Assembly (NCBI GenBank): GCA_028023455.1
Contig: JAQFVV010006342.1
Span: 2,937,001 to 3,001,000 of the forward strand
Direction: 5' to 3'
DNA: 64,000 nucleotides
DNA from: Epiperipatus broadwayi
Taxonomy: Eukaryota; Onychophora; Udeonychophora; Euonychophora; Peripatidae
Both the position numbers and the translations under genes were made by a program. This document shows positions 34,710-46,450 of the stretch, piece by piece; position 1 is the stretch's first letter; each line of letters starts with the position of its first letter. A model generated the notes under the pieces. The model saw only the letters and a list, made by a program, of their open reading frames with translations, did no database searches and was not told the origin of the DNA.

Positions 34710-36259
34710 CTATCACTTCTACCATTTTTAACATTATTTATATTTATAAATTATTTATAGTCATAAAACATTTTGCATCAAGTCATTTTCCTAAATGTAA
34801 AATTCAAAATTGAGTTTTTTTAAAAAATAAATAAAAAGATGTCTATAATAATAATTGAAGGATTTATCTCTTGGAAGTCCATATGAAAATTTACATGAAG
34901 TCCAAGAACAGGAAATAATGCGACTAATCTGTGAACTTTGAACTCTAGAATCTTCCATTTCATCACTGCTCTAAACAATGCATAGTGTTCCTACAACTAA
35001 TATCAAAATTAACTAACTGGATATAATGACTCCTATGCAGAGTCTAAAAGTTGTCACATTAATATAATCCAGTCCTTTCCATTTAATTGTTATTTATTGT
35101 TAAAACTCTGAATTTGGTGGTCAACTAATTGACCCAAATAATTCCTATGTAGCTTATTTTTATGTATTTTTTTTTTTACCATTAGTTTTCTTATTTATTG
35201 TTTCCATTGTAGAGCCACTGCACATTGTAAGCATGTAACATATAATAAGAAAGATGTTAAATGATATCCATATGTATCTTCTTAAGGTGTGAATAAAATT
35301 GTTATTTGAAACTAATATCACTTCAAGAAATAGTAATGAGTACAGTCATCTTGATAATTTGACTCTGTAAGATATAAGTATTTTACAAAGACCCAATAAT
35401 TATTTAACTTGTGATATATAGAAACATCAGATGAGTGAAGTTGTACAAAACACAAACTTCAAAAGCTAATAGAAGTTTAAATAAAATTAAATGAGACAAA
35501 ATATGTTAATAAATAGTAATTTATCTTGTGTGAGAATGTAATGAAAGAGTATTTAAGTTTATAGTATAGGACATGATTTAGGTATTTGATACCCTTGCCT
35601 CAACGTCTTTCTATGATGTTGAATTATAGGCAATATAGTAGATTTGAGATATGAAATGCAATGATAAAAAGTGAAAACCTTAAAAATAATGAATAGAATG
35701 TTTATTGATACGGGAAAAAAAATCTGTTATGTCATTTTATTCCTGCCTAAGAATGAAGGCCAGAAAAAAAAAAACACAATTTTTGTTTTTCTTTATTCTT
35801 AGATACTGATAGGAAGAATTTTTTTGAAATGACGTAATAATATACTATTTAAAGTTAAAATCACAGAAAAATAAAATATTTATAAATTCACTTATTGGAG
35901 AGAAAAAAACCCAAGTCATAATGGAACTGTAAGTGTTAAAAATATTGGTGCAAAAAGTTAATCCTAACAATGTAACTTTTCTAATACCTTTCACAAAGAT
36001 CTCTGGTGGTAATGAAATATGCCTGGGGATTTAATCAGTGATTTTTGGAGAAAAATATTTAATGAAAGTTAACTATTCAACTGATTCATCAGACAAGTGA
36101 AAAGATTATTATGTTATGTTAAGCAAGAATAATAAAGTTTTATTGCTCAAAAGTTCATAAGAAGTTTGAGCAACTAATTTTAATAAACTTATTGGGGATA
36201 TTTTACTATTTGCTTCTGCAATAAAATACTCAAACTGGAAAAATACATTATGAAAATGT
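34710..36259. other. AT-rich stretch, nothing recognised
   Basis: Several A and T homopolymers are present and no gene is supported. Confidence 0.5.
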
Positions 36260-36970
36260 CCAATGACATTCAATCTACTTAGTAGCCAATGGAGACAATC
36301 AGAATTCTTCACATTCCATGAATTATTATCAAAAAGAACTTTAGATCAAAAGTATCAAATTACATGAGATAACTATGAAACACAAAAATGACATGGAACA
36401 TAGATCTTTGAAACTAAGATTAAGTAATGCTACAGATTAATAGATTAAATACACTGTTTTAAATGTAGTGGCCTACCACATGGCACTCAACTGTATTACA
36501 GACATATCAAAATTCTGAGAGATAAACATTATTGCAACACCTATATTTTAAACAGTTATGCCAACCTTGCAGTTGAAATTGCAAATATAGAAATGAAAAA
36601 ATCAGATGTCTTTTTGATACAATATTTTGTTGACAATTGACCAGATGAATTTGATACATCTTCCAAAAAAGTTCAAGATGCTCAAAGCCGCATCAGAATC
36701 ATCAAATTAAAATGTAGGATGTTAAATGCACTAACACAAATAAGAGTAAGGAATTTATAAATTTCTACCAAAGGCATGCATATTAACATTTAAGAAAGGT
36801 AACTAGAAATATCTCTAGGAGTATATAGCCTCCAAAAGAGAATAAAACAAATGATAAACAGTTTATAAAATCAAAATATTAAAAGCATAAAAAAAAAAAA
36901 AAAAAATTTAATTCATAAAAAAAATAAATGGAAAGTTCTAAAATTATGATCATCATCTATGCTTACACAC
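36260..36970. repeat. Dispersed repeat pair, copy B (empty site for the SINE)
   Basis: It matches 16845-17700 and carries ATCAAAAAGAAC once at about 36332-36343, where copy A has the SINE. It lacks a stretch corresponding to copy A near 17265-17300. Its right end has a long A run near 36890. Confidence 0.85.
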
Positions 36971-36984
36971 ACTTTTAAAATAGT

Positions 36985-37110
36985 ATCGATTCTCTTCATG
37001 TAATAATGCCACCCATTCAGAGTAAGCCTTAACAATCTTTGGGTCCTAGAAGATTTGATACACAAACCTAGAATCCATTGATTACTCTGGGTGGCACTAC
37101 TGTATGGAGA
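36985..37110. mobile_element. Short copy of the CTCTCCATACAGTAGTGCC MITE family
   Basis: The right end GGGTGGCACTACTGTATGGA is the inverse of the family terminus seen at 9428 and 47881. The left end ATGCCACCC is its partner. AATCCATTGATTACTCTG is shared in inverse with the other copies. Confidence 0.65.
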
Positions 37111-37287
37111 GAGTTGCTACTATTACTAGTGAATATTATGGATTTCTTCTTCCTATAAGTTATGATAATAACACATTAATGTTAACAATCAGAGAATAGG
37201 TTTGAATTAGCATTTTGCAAATGCTGGAATAATAAAACTTTTACCTATTACTTATTAGTGCATGTTTTTTTATTTTTTAGACACTGT

Positions 37288-37979
37288 GTCATATCTGAAC
37301 TTGCCTTCAGAAGTGGACTAGTCCAGATTCCTGCCTTATCTGATCAAATTGGGCATTGTTTGCTGCTGGCCAATAGGCTGTTGTACAAACAATACACATA
37401 TCCAATGATAAGTACAGGCCAATAGGCAAGCAGAATTGCTGAATCCAATTGTTTCCAGTAAGGTAGTGGATCTACCATTAAATAGTCAGCCTTTCTGGAT
37501 ACAAGGCAGCTAGATAGTGAGAGAGAGAGAACATTAATGTCAATCAACCTGAACGACTGAATGTGCTCTCCATTGAAACTTCTGTCATCAGCAACGGTGT
37601 CTGCACCAGCCATTATCGTGACATTTCAGCAGTGAGGCAAGTCCACCTTGGACTGGAAACTGCTTATGTCTGCAGTCGACTCGAGGCAAGCTATCTAAGT
37701 GCATCTGGAAGAGTCCAAACTAGAGCCGACTTGAGGCAAGCTCTCCAGTGCAGCTGGAAAAGTCTCTCTTGAACTCACGAAGCAAGTTAATTGTATAGCT
37801 GGAAGGGAATTCTATTACTTGGCAGACTACTTCAGCATTAACTTGTAATATGTATATTATTGTTAAACTAACATGTGCATATATTTTGTGATTATTAAAT
37901 TGTACATATTAATTTTTGAGTAGTTTTGTTATCATTTGTCTGTTGGTTTGGAAACGAACCTGTAAATCAAGCCAAACCC
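37288..37979 (+). mobile_element. Possible solo LTR
   Basis: It may start TGTGTCATATCTG and end AAACCCA, with GACAC before and ACACC or AACAC-like bases after, a near match for a short target duplication. CCAATAGG occurs twice (37372, 37415), like paired CCAAT boxes. Three or four imperfect units of about 48 bp start GAGGCAAG (37634, 37682 and 37731), then GAAGCAAG. The block is richer in GC than its flanks. There is no internal retrotransposon region beside it, so the call rests on shape alone. Confidence 0.35.
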
Positions 37980-38080
37980 AACACCTGACTATTAACAAAT
38001 ATTATAAAGGAAGAATGCCTTTATTAGTGGCTGTTAAATTCAATTTATGAATCAGATAAACACATCAAGCAAAAAATCAA

Positions 38081-38190
38081 GCGTTGTTAGCCGAGAGGAC
38101 AGCGCAGCCCCCTTGCAAGCAAGCAGCTTGTTGCAGACGGTTGTTGTGGGTTCGCTTCCCGGCCGATGCTATGACATATGGAAAAAAAAA
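38081..38190 (+). mobile_element. tRNA-derived SINE copy
   Basis: GCGTTGTTAGCCGAGAGGAC (A-box-like), GTTGTGGGTTCGCTTCCCGG (B-box-like) and GATGCTATGACATATGG are followed by A9. It has the same short tail as the other copies, with a different anticodon arm (CTTGCAAGCAAG). Target duplications are not clear. Confidence 0.82.
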
Positions 38191-39175
38191 GTCGTCCAAG
38201 ACGTCAATTGCATCTTGGAAGATCCAATACATCTGGTTTTATTGTTGGATTTGAAAAAGAAAAATTAATAATTTAATAAAACTTTTAATTATTATTTTAG
38301 GTATAGAATTTTTTTTAAAAGACGGTTTAATTATTAATATAAGAATTTCATTTTAAGCTGTAATTCCTCGAATTTTTTTAAAAATTAAAAACGCATTTCA
38401 AATGAAACATTTTGATCAGTAGTTGATTTGATCAGTAGTTGATTTTTATTATTGGCTCATTCCAACGCATTTAATATACGTGTGCGTGTTATAAAACATA
38501 AAGATTAACTGCTATTGTTTTTGACAACAAACTATCACGTGGTCATTTCGAAACGGTAATTTAATTGCTTGTTATAATTTTAAATTTGATTCAAAGTTCA
38601 TATTAAGTTAATACGGATTTTTTTGTGTAAAATTATTTCATTTTTTATACAAATAAACAATTACCCACACACTTTTATTTAAAAAACATATCAAGTTCTC
38701 ATAAGGTGTGTAATTCATTTACAGCTAAATTCTATGGCGCGTAATACTCAAATCGAACACGTAAATATAATATTACCATAAACATATGATGCCAGAAAAC
38801 ATTTTAAAGACGAGTCATTCTTTCGCAGAAGCGTGTTCCTTATGATTAAGTATTAAAGTTGACTCATTTGCTTTAGAAGAAAAAATGTAAATGCATGAAT
38901 ATCGAAACAGATTTCGACAATTGTTCAACGATACACGCACAATACGATCCTATATTACGCAGAATTAACTAAGGCAGAAGTATTTACTAATTTTTACTTA
39001 TCATAATAGAAATTGTGATGTTGCAATGATGACCCAGCGATTCACTTTAAAAGTGGGATCTCAAAATGTTTATCATTATATCACAAGATCTTTACATCAT
39101 CACTTAAGTTCTTTCATTACACCACTAAAACATCACATGACCATCTTTTTTTTTATTTGCACTAGTTGTTAAAAT
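38191..39175. other. Unassigned stretch with scattered CpG; short tandem at 38415-38446
   Basis: TTGATCAGTAGTTGATT occurs twice in tandem near 38410-38446. CpG is more frequent from 38380 to 39060 than in the flanks. No reading frame is supported. Confidence 0.4.
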
Positions 39176-39300
39176 AGTGGCAAGTCTCTCCATACAAGAG
39201 TCATCTAATGCAAACTATAGTAATCAATAGATTACTATACATTGTCATCTTTTGATTACTATAGCTTACCCTAGGTGGCTTTATTGCATGAAGATAGTTA
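39176..39300. mobile_element. Diverged short MITE copy
   Basis: GGCAAGTCTCTCCATACAAG at the left resembles the family terminus, and internal TAGTAATCAATAGATTACTA is palindromic. The right end is poorly kept. Confidence 0.45.
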
Positions 39301-39539
39301 TCATTTTTCCATTGCAACAGATAATCCATTCTAGAACGAATAAATCTTTTTCTTTATAATAGTTGTCGGTGCTCTTTTTGTGCATTACTTATGCTTTGAT
39401 TGCTTAAAATTTTCTGACAGTAAACAGATTAAGTTTACAAAAGTTCATTACTTATTTTCCTGCTCCGAAAATCATCGTAATCAATATTGTAGTGTTTTGT
39501 AAAAATATTTATATTGACATCCAACTATGAGTTCGTCTT

Positions 39540-39648
39540 GCGTTGTTAGCCGAGAGGTATCGCAGCTGCCATGCAAGCAAGTAGTTGGTTGCAGACGGTT
39601 GTGGGTTCGCGTCCCGGCCGATGCTATGACATAAGAAAATAAAAAAAA
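39540..39648 (+). mobile_element. tRNA-derived SINE in the left arm of the fold-back element
   Basis: GCGTTGTTAGCCGAGAGGTA, GGTTGTGGGTTCGCGTCCCGG and GATGCTATGACATA are followed by an A-rich tail. The opposite arm of the host element (near 41570) lacks it, giving an empty site for comparison. Longer frames on the minus strand here are artefacts of the SINE. Confidence 0.85.
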
Positions 39649-40654
39649 GTATAAGTTTTGTACTCCAAAAAAAGTAATATATAGAGAAAAATATTTATTC
39701 TTCATTAGATCGCTAATTGATAAGTGTTAAATTTAATTAATGATTAAATTTACGTAATTCCGATAAAAACATTGTATTCGATAAATGCCAAGAGATATTT
39801 GCTACAAATATTTTTGATACAATATAAATTAATCGAATATGTAATTAAAAACGCAAAGAGGAATTCAAGACTGATAACATCAAGGATGAACCTTGGTTTG
39901 TCAGAGGCCAACTGAGGACTATAAACAGTTTGACAACTAAGTATGTTGTTTTATTTCCAGTGAGTTACCAAATGGATGATTGCACAGAAATGGAAGTGTG
40001 TGTATCTGAAAGAAGCTTAAGTGACTGTGCAATGCTCTAGTGCAAAAATGTGTTCTCAAGCAGCAGCAGAACAGGGCACAAGAATTTGGGGAAAACCGAG
40101 GCTGAAGGTAACTGTCAAGTAAGCAGCCAGTCATGAAGTGCATTGGGGGAAGTGAATCAAAGTGAACTATATATATATGTTGGATTGTAAGTGTAGCAAT
40201 AACTCATTATGGGAAGTGAACCAAAGTGAACTATATATATATTGTGTAGTGCATGTAGCAATAACTTTTCGCTATTATTATTATTGTTTTGTTTGTTGGT
40301 ATTCAGAGTGTTTGCATTTCAAATGCACATCATGCTGGTGCAGTCACTTAAACTTCTTTCAGCTACATGGACTTGTCTCTCTGCAACTGTCCACTTGGTA
40401 ACTCACTAGAAGTAGAACAACACACTTAGTTGCTCAAACTATTTATAGTCCTCAGTTGGCCTTCGGCAACCCAAGATTCATCCTTCATGTTATCAGTCTT
40501 GAATTCCTCTTTGCATTTTTAATTACACATACAATTAATTCATATTGTATCAAGAAATATTGGTAATTAGCAAATATCTCTGGGTATTTATCGAAAGCAA
40601 TGTTTTTATCATAAATACATAAATTTAATCATTAATTAAATTTAACACTTATCA

Positions 40655-41499
40655 CAGGGGTTCCCAAACTACAGCCCACGGGCCACATGCGGCCCCTGGT
40701 GTGCATTCATGCAGCCCACCCATAAGTTTAAAAATGTCATATTTATATATATATTATCATACAGATTTTACATGTAAATAAAAAATACCTACTGTGATAA
40801 CTTCCAGTTAATAATTGACATATATATATATGTTTCTTAAAAATAAAATATTGGATTTGATGCATTTATATATTTTTGTCTTTTAAGAATAAAATAAAAT
40901 TCGATTAGTAAATGTGTGAATATTTTCAAATCAATGAAACTAATTTTTAAAAAATTGTTTATAAACAATTGTTTTTTTAATTGCAAATGTAAACTTTGAA
41001 CTGAAATGCAGATCAATTATCTTTAATAAAAATGATTTGCAATTTGAATTGATAGATCTTCAATCAGATAATGCACTGAAGGAAATTTTTATGAATATGA
41101 CACTCAGATTTTTATGCATCGCTCAATTCACAAAAATTTTGTAATTGGAAAACCTTTGCCCAAAAAATGTTTGTACTGTTTGCTTCAACATATATTTGAG
41201 AACAGACATTCTCCAGTATGAATATAAACAAATCAAAGAATAGGTCTGTTTTGTCAGATTCAAATTTAAATGCAATTTACGACAGGTTAGAGCTGAATTG
41301 TAGACAATTACATAAATCTCATTAATAAGAAAATAAAATATTTTTTGTTATATATTTTTATGATATATGCAAACATATTTAATAAATTTGTATGAAAATT
41401 ATGTTTTCAAATAATACTTCTATTTATGTTACTTGCGACCCACTAGAAGTGTTACGAAAGACAATATGGCTCTCAGTAAAAAAAGTTTGTCCACCCCTC
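40655..41499 (+). mobile_element. hAT relic, 845 bp, with 8-bp target duplication
   Basis: It starts CAGGGGTTCCCAAACTACAG and ends CCACCCCTC, and ACTTATCA flanks it on both sides (40647-40654 and 41500-41507). On the plus strand near 41175-41275 a broken frame reads EQTFSSMNINKSKNR, then LSDSNLNAI. That is the C-terminal dimerisation block of GTF2IRD2-like hAT transposases (CEQTFS-MK-KSKYRNRL-DSNL). It is a deletion derivative and could not make a transposase. Confidence 0.9.
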
Positions 41500-41600
41500 A
41501 CTTATCAGTTAGTGATCTAATGAAGAATAAATATTATTCTCTATATATTCTTTACTTACTCTGGAGTACAAAACTGGATGTCAATGTAAATACTTTGACA

Positions 41601-42834
41601 AAACATTACAAATATTATTTTTTCTTTCCATTTCCAGTCACTAAAACTATTTCTTATATGCAAGTTTAGTCAAATTCCATTTACACCTGATCATTAAATT
41701 TTTCAATTTCTTCTTAGCTTGCTTGGATTGCCAGATTTGTATTATGGTAAGATTGGGTGACTTCCTGTAAAATTGAAATTGATTATTCTTGAGTTTATGT
41801 GCAGTGTTGGACTTTTACTATTCTTTCTGTCAATAGTCTCATAATTTTTTTATTGGTTTTGATCTAAATGAAAAAACAATATTAAATTAATTTTCAATCC
41901 ATTTTATTTCATAGTTCCCAATATACCAATATGTAATTGGACCCACTTCCATTTTCATCCTATCAAACTTTTCTTTATTGATTGCCCACTCCATTATCCC
42001 AATGGTGATCTTTTTACAGCTTCAGATTTTTCTATTAAGCAGCAACTAGACATTCATATAGCTTTAATCTAAATATACCAATTATAATGTACTGGATAAT
42101 ATTATTAGCTCTATTTGTTAACAAGTAAACTGCTTTCAGACTCAACAGAATCATCTCCCCATCCTGTAGTAACATTTGTCACATTAAACAATTCTCATTA
42201 TAGCATGCCTGAATAATTTTCTTGTTTTTTTTTCTGTGCAGTTTGGAGTACTCTATCATAACCCCAACTATTACCAGTGTAATTTTTTTATTTCTGTTAT
42301 AAATAAATGATAGTAATAAAGCTTTAATACATATAAAGAGTATAAAATGAGCAATGCAATAATAAATAATAATATTATTAGTCTGAGGATTTAAATCTAG
42401 TTAAGTGTCTGGTAATCATTAATTAATCAAGTTTACAGTAGATGGCAGTAAAGTGGGAACAGCTCTAAGTTTATTCTTGTGAATTGGAGAATTAAGTGAT
42501 TTGCTGTAATTATTAAAATTCCTAGTCTAATGAATAAGATTGCCTGCAGTTAATAAAGGACTGAAGACACTAAAATAAATACTGAATAGGAGCCAGATTT
42601 ATTTTAGTTCAAGAAAGTCAAGTTCAAAACTTTAATCTGATTTGAATTTTATGTTTTTAACTTGAATAGTATTAAAAATGACTTCTGCATACTTGACTGC
42701 ATTGCTTTAAATATTGAATGACAAAACCTCATTTATGAAGACAAAATCAGAAACCATGGAAATTTAAATACTATAGGGACTTTATAAGTATATGGAATAA
42801 CTGATTACTCAAGCTCACACTAGATAGCACTAGA
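41601..42834. other. AT-rich stretch, nothing recognised
   Basis: No repeat copy or reading frame is supported. Confidence 0.5.
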
Positions 42835-43400
42835 ATGAATTTATTAATAAAAAATAGGGAGTTAGAGAGATGGAGAAATAGTATGGAGAGTAAAAAGAGT
42901 TTAAATATATATAGAAATAAACAGAATTTTAGGTGTGAGTTAATATGTAATAGTAAGGAAAGTAGTTTATTATTTAAGGCTCGAATGGGATCTTTAGCTA
43001 CAAGAGAATATACATGTAAATGGAAAAAAATGGGTGATTTATTTTGTAAATTATGTAAAGAAGGAATAGAAAATATTAGGCATTTGTTAATTGAATGTAA
43101 ATGCTTGAAAACAGAAAGGGTACATATAATGAAGTTATGGAAGAATAAATATGAAAAAAGTGATTATACAGAAAGTGAATTATTGGTTTTTATGCTAGGT
43201 TTGGGAAAAGATAAAGGGGATTTAAATATAAAGGTTATAGAGTTGACAAAGATTATGTTATGGAAATGGGATGGAGCAGAATATGGGAAAATTTAGAGTG
43301 GGGAATGGAAAATAAAGTGGCTAACAGGGTTTATCTGGGCATAATTGCTGAGATATTCTTGACTTCGTTTAAGGAGAAGCCACAATATATCACATCACAA
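42835..43400 (+). pseudogene. LINE 3' end: reverse transcriptase tail with zinc-knuckle-like motif
   Basis: A 153-residue frame has LLFKARMGSLATREYTCKWK, then CKLCKEGIENIRHLLIEC. The C-x2-C, E---H and C pattern is typical of the C-terminal tail of many LINE reverse transcriptases (usually C-LC-E-ETVEHLLLEC). The frame ends with TAG at 43294 and a short 3' UTR follows with TGACTTCGTTTAAGGAGAAG and a CATCACA tail. The 5' part is absent or unrecognised, so the copy is 5'-truncated. Confidence 0.78.
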
Positions 43401-43850
43401 TAGGAAGGAAAGTAGTTTATTGTTTAAGGCTCGAACGGGATCTTTAGCAACAAAAGAATGTACATGTAAATGGGAAAATATGGGTGATTTAGTATGCAAA
43501 TTGTGTAAGGAAGGAATAGAAAATATTAGGCATTTGTTAATTGAATGTAATGCTTGAAAACAGAAAGGGTACATATAATGAACTTATGAAAGAATAAATA
43601 TGAAAAAAGTGATTATACAGAAAGTGGATTATTGGTTTTTATGCTGGGTTTGAGAAAAAATAAAGGGAATTTAGATATAAAGGCTATAGAGTTGACAAAG
43701 ATTATGTTGTGGAAATGGGATGGAGCAGAATATGGGAAAACTTAGACTGGGGAGTGTAAAATTAAGTAGCTAACAAGTTTTTCTTGGTATAATTGCTGAG
43801 AGATTCTTGACTTCGTTTAAGAAGAAGCTACAGTACATCATATCACATTA
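43401..43850 (+). mobile_element. Second truncated copy of the same LINE
   Basis: AGGAAAGTAGTTTATTGTTT starts it, matching 42957 onwards. It ends in CGTTTAAGAAGAAG and CATCATATCACATTACAT. A single-base deletion near 43550 (AATGTAATGC for AATGTAAATGC) breaks the frame. Confidence 0.85.
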
Positions 43851-43996
43851 CATGTGAAAATGGGATGGGGCACAATATGGGAAGACTTAGAGTGGGGAAT
43901 GGAAAATAAAGTGGCTAACAGTTTATCTGGGCATAATTGCTGAGAGATTCTTGACTTCGTTTAAAAAGAAACTACAGTACATTACATCACATCACG
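43851..43996 (+). mobile_element. Third, shortest copy of the same LINE
   Basis: GTGAAAATGGGATGGGGCAC matches 43255 onwards and it ends CATTACATCACATCACG. All three copies share the 3' end and differ in 5' truncation. Confidence 0.85.
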
Positions 43997-46114
43997 TTTT
44001 ATCATAGTTTAAGAGGAATGTTTGATGATTTGCCTTTATTCTTTTTATTTGTATGAAATTTCAATAAACAAATATAAATAATTGTTACACATTAACTAAA
44101 TACGTTATGTAATACATTTAACCAAGTGAGCATAATATCATAATTAGTAAATACAGCAAATTGATTGGATGGGTTATTTAAATTTGATTAGAAGTAATTA
44201 ATGTTAAAAAATACTTGAAGGATTTTTGTTTTTTAAAATAAATGGAAAGCAAATGCATATATATATATTTCAAAACTGAATTACTTAAAATATTTAAATT
44301 TTTTTTTTTAAAACTTCACTTGTATTTCATAAAAATACAATTATTTATGTTTTCAAATAATTTCGTATAAATAAAAACGGAAATTTAGTTCATTCTAAAA
44401 AATCAATAGCATATAATCTTTTTAAATTCTTTGCCAAATATTTTCACGTGATAATCATATAAAACATTTGGTGAATAATACTCACAACGATAAATGGAAA
44501 TAACATTAAAATAAATTAATAGAAAGGCTTTAAAGATTTTACATAGTTCGATCTGCTTAAACCTTAGATATGAAAGGACAAATAGCTGAATAGTAATTGT
44601 TTAATTCTAAGAAGTGAAATATAATAATTGTGTCCCAAATGACTAAATTTATTTATTTATTTTGTTCATTTTCATTAGTTTGGAATTATTTCAAGAATAT
44701 TTTGCTATTCAGCAAATTCTTTACTTTGATCTCAATGTTATTATTAGTAGAGTGGTGTAATAAATATATATAATTAAAAAAGATGTCGTATGAATAATCA
44801 TTTCTATGCAATTGTACACACACAAAAAAAGATTCTTATAGGAATGTATAAAACTCAAACCTGAATTGAAAGAAATATTCTGATATTTATCTATGAATAA
44901 TTTAGATTTAATGACGAATTGAAAAATAATTAGATTGTTTGGTTAAAAATTAAACAGATTTTGACCAACAAAATCTGCATCCAAATCTATCCAATTTTTA
45001 CATTAACGCTTTTGATCCATTATCTTTATTCTCAGGAGATTTAAAAACTTGTAAAATCAGAACCTATTACGCATCTCATATGTCTTCACAGTAAGTGATA
45101 CTGAGAAAATATTCTTATTTTATCATTCATGATTGAGAATATTTATGAACTATTACTTTATTTACTCAATGTATGAACACTTTATTAAATCTATAAAAAG
45201 ACTCGTAGAGATTCTGACTAGAAGATGAATTCTGTCATAGCTTTACCAAGTCCCTCAATTCTAACATTGGAACCATGAATTTGAATTATATGATTTCCAT
45301 TTAAATAGTTACATTTGTTAAATTTCTTTTCTGAAGCAGATAAGCATAGTGATTTATAGAAGGTCCTCAATTCACTGAAATTCCAATAATATCTAGACAA
45401 AAGCAAGATCCTAATTTGAAGTGTTAATTGATGAAGCAATATTTTGAATTAATTGTCTAATCTACATAATAATCTTTTATAATTTCATTTGAACATCTTG
45501 CCTTATGTTATCTGATGGAGAAATATGGCAAGAAAGGTTGCACCATACAAGGAAACAGACTTTAAAGTTCCAACAACCTAAAAGTTTAGTGTGAACACTT
45601 TTTCTTCTAACAATGGTACAGCTTTTATCAGTAAAATAAGTAATTGCTAAGAAAGCCATTGGTAGGAATATTTGTATTATAACCCAAGTTGAATGCATTG
45701 TCTTTGAGAAGTAAGACTCAACTATTTCTTAATATTAATACTTCTTTATTTTTGGGATCTATTTGTAAAGACAAAGCAAAAATCATCAGTATAAACATAT
45801 ATCTTGCAAACAGTTTCTGGAAAATATTGATTTTTAATGTGTTAAGTAGAAAACTCAATCTTGTGGGAGATTATAACAATTCTATGGGTGATTATTATCC
45901 AAAAATTTTATATATGGCATAATTAACATTTAGAATTATTTATCTTTTGAAGAACTTTCTCCAGGAAATTAATGTGGGGTTTTTTTGCCAGAATTTTGCA
46001 TGACTACATATAAAAATTGTAAACTAAGATTATTTACGTAACAATAGTACTAATCTTTAATTCAGAAATTCTTTTCAATGTTACTAAAGGTGGAACACAT
46101 ATATTGGTGTTAAG
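43997..46114. other. AT-rich stretch, nothing recognised
   Basis: Short open frames at 45218-45922 on both strands have no recognisable motif, and I regard them as chance. Confidence 0.5.
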
Positions 46115-46450
46115 ACAAATATAGGGGATTTGAACTCAGATTTTCATGCCACTTCAACCATCCACACTATCTCATATTACTGATACACATGTCCGCACAC
46201 ATGAAAAAAAGATAAATAATCACCAACATGCATATTTTGTATAAGCCAACACTCATCAGTTTGTTCAGATTATCATCTTCCATACATATATACAATCAGC
46301 ACTCGGTTTATATTAAGATAGAAAATCCTTATACTTCAATGGACAGGCTTCAATCTACTCCAACTCTTCAAACCACCCATACCAGTGAAAATTTGATAAT
46401 AGAATTCCCAAATTCCATACTGATGCCAATATTGTTATCATTATTGGTCA
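46115..46450 (-). mobile_element. Hammerhead-repeat copy, ribozyme core mutated
   Basis: Minus-strand copy starting ATAGGGGATTTGAACTCAGA in plus-strand reading. The ribozyme has CTGATGA (complement at 46253-46259), an altered stem II GTGTTGG-CTTATAC, and AAAA for GAAA (complement at 46235-46238). The stem I arms GATAATC and GGTGATTAT survive. Confidence 0.8.

Larger units (their letters stand above)
39483..41600. mobile_element. Large fold-back element with two later insertions
   Basis: The left arm (39483 to about 40045) is the inverse of the right arm (about 40320 to 41600). Shared blocks include GGAATTCAAGACTGATAACAT against its inverse near 40490, GCCAACTGAGGACTATAAA against its inverse near 40445, and TTTATTCTTCATTAGATC against 41515-41532. 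The left arm is split by a SINE at 39540-39648; the right arm by a hAT relic at 40655-41499. The centre holds a tandem pair of about 62 bp (GTGAA-CAAAGTGAACTATA at about 40154 and 40216). A third arm-like copy lies at 53920-54230. Confidence 0.82.

Noticed and set aside
38081-38190. Functional tRNA-Leu or tRNA-Ser gene
   Set aside because: A long variable region is suggested, but the acceptor stem and anticodon stem are not complementary enough, and an A tail follows.
39481-39705. Minus-strand 74-codon frame
   Set aside because: It runs antisense through the tRNA-like SINE; such frames are recurrent artefacts of SINE copies.
45218-45922. Cluster of 73-77 codon frames on both strands
   Set aside because: No motif, no conserved neighbour, composition as in the flanks; expected by chance in this AT content only when stops are sparse, and not supported further.
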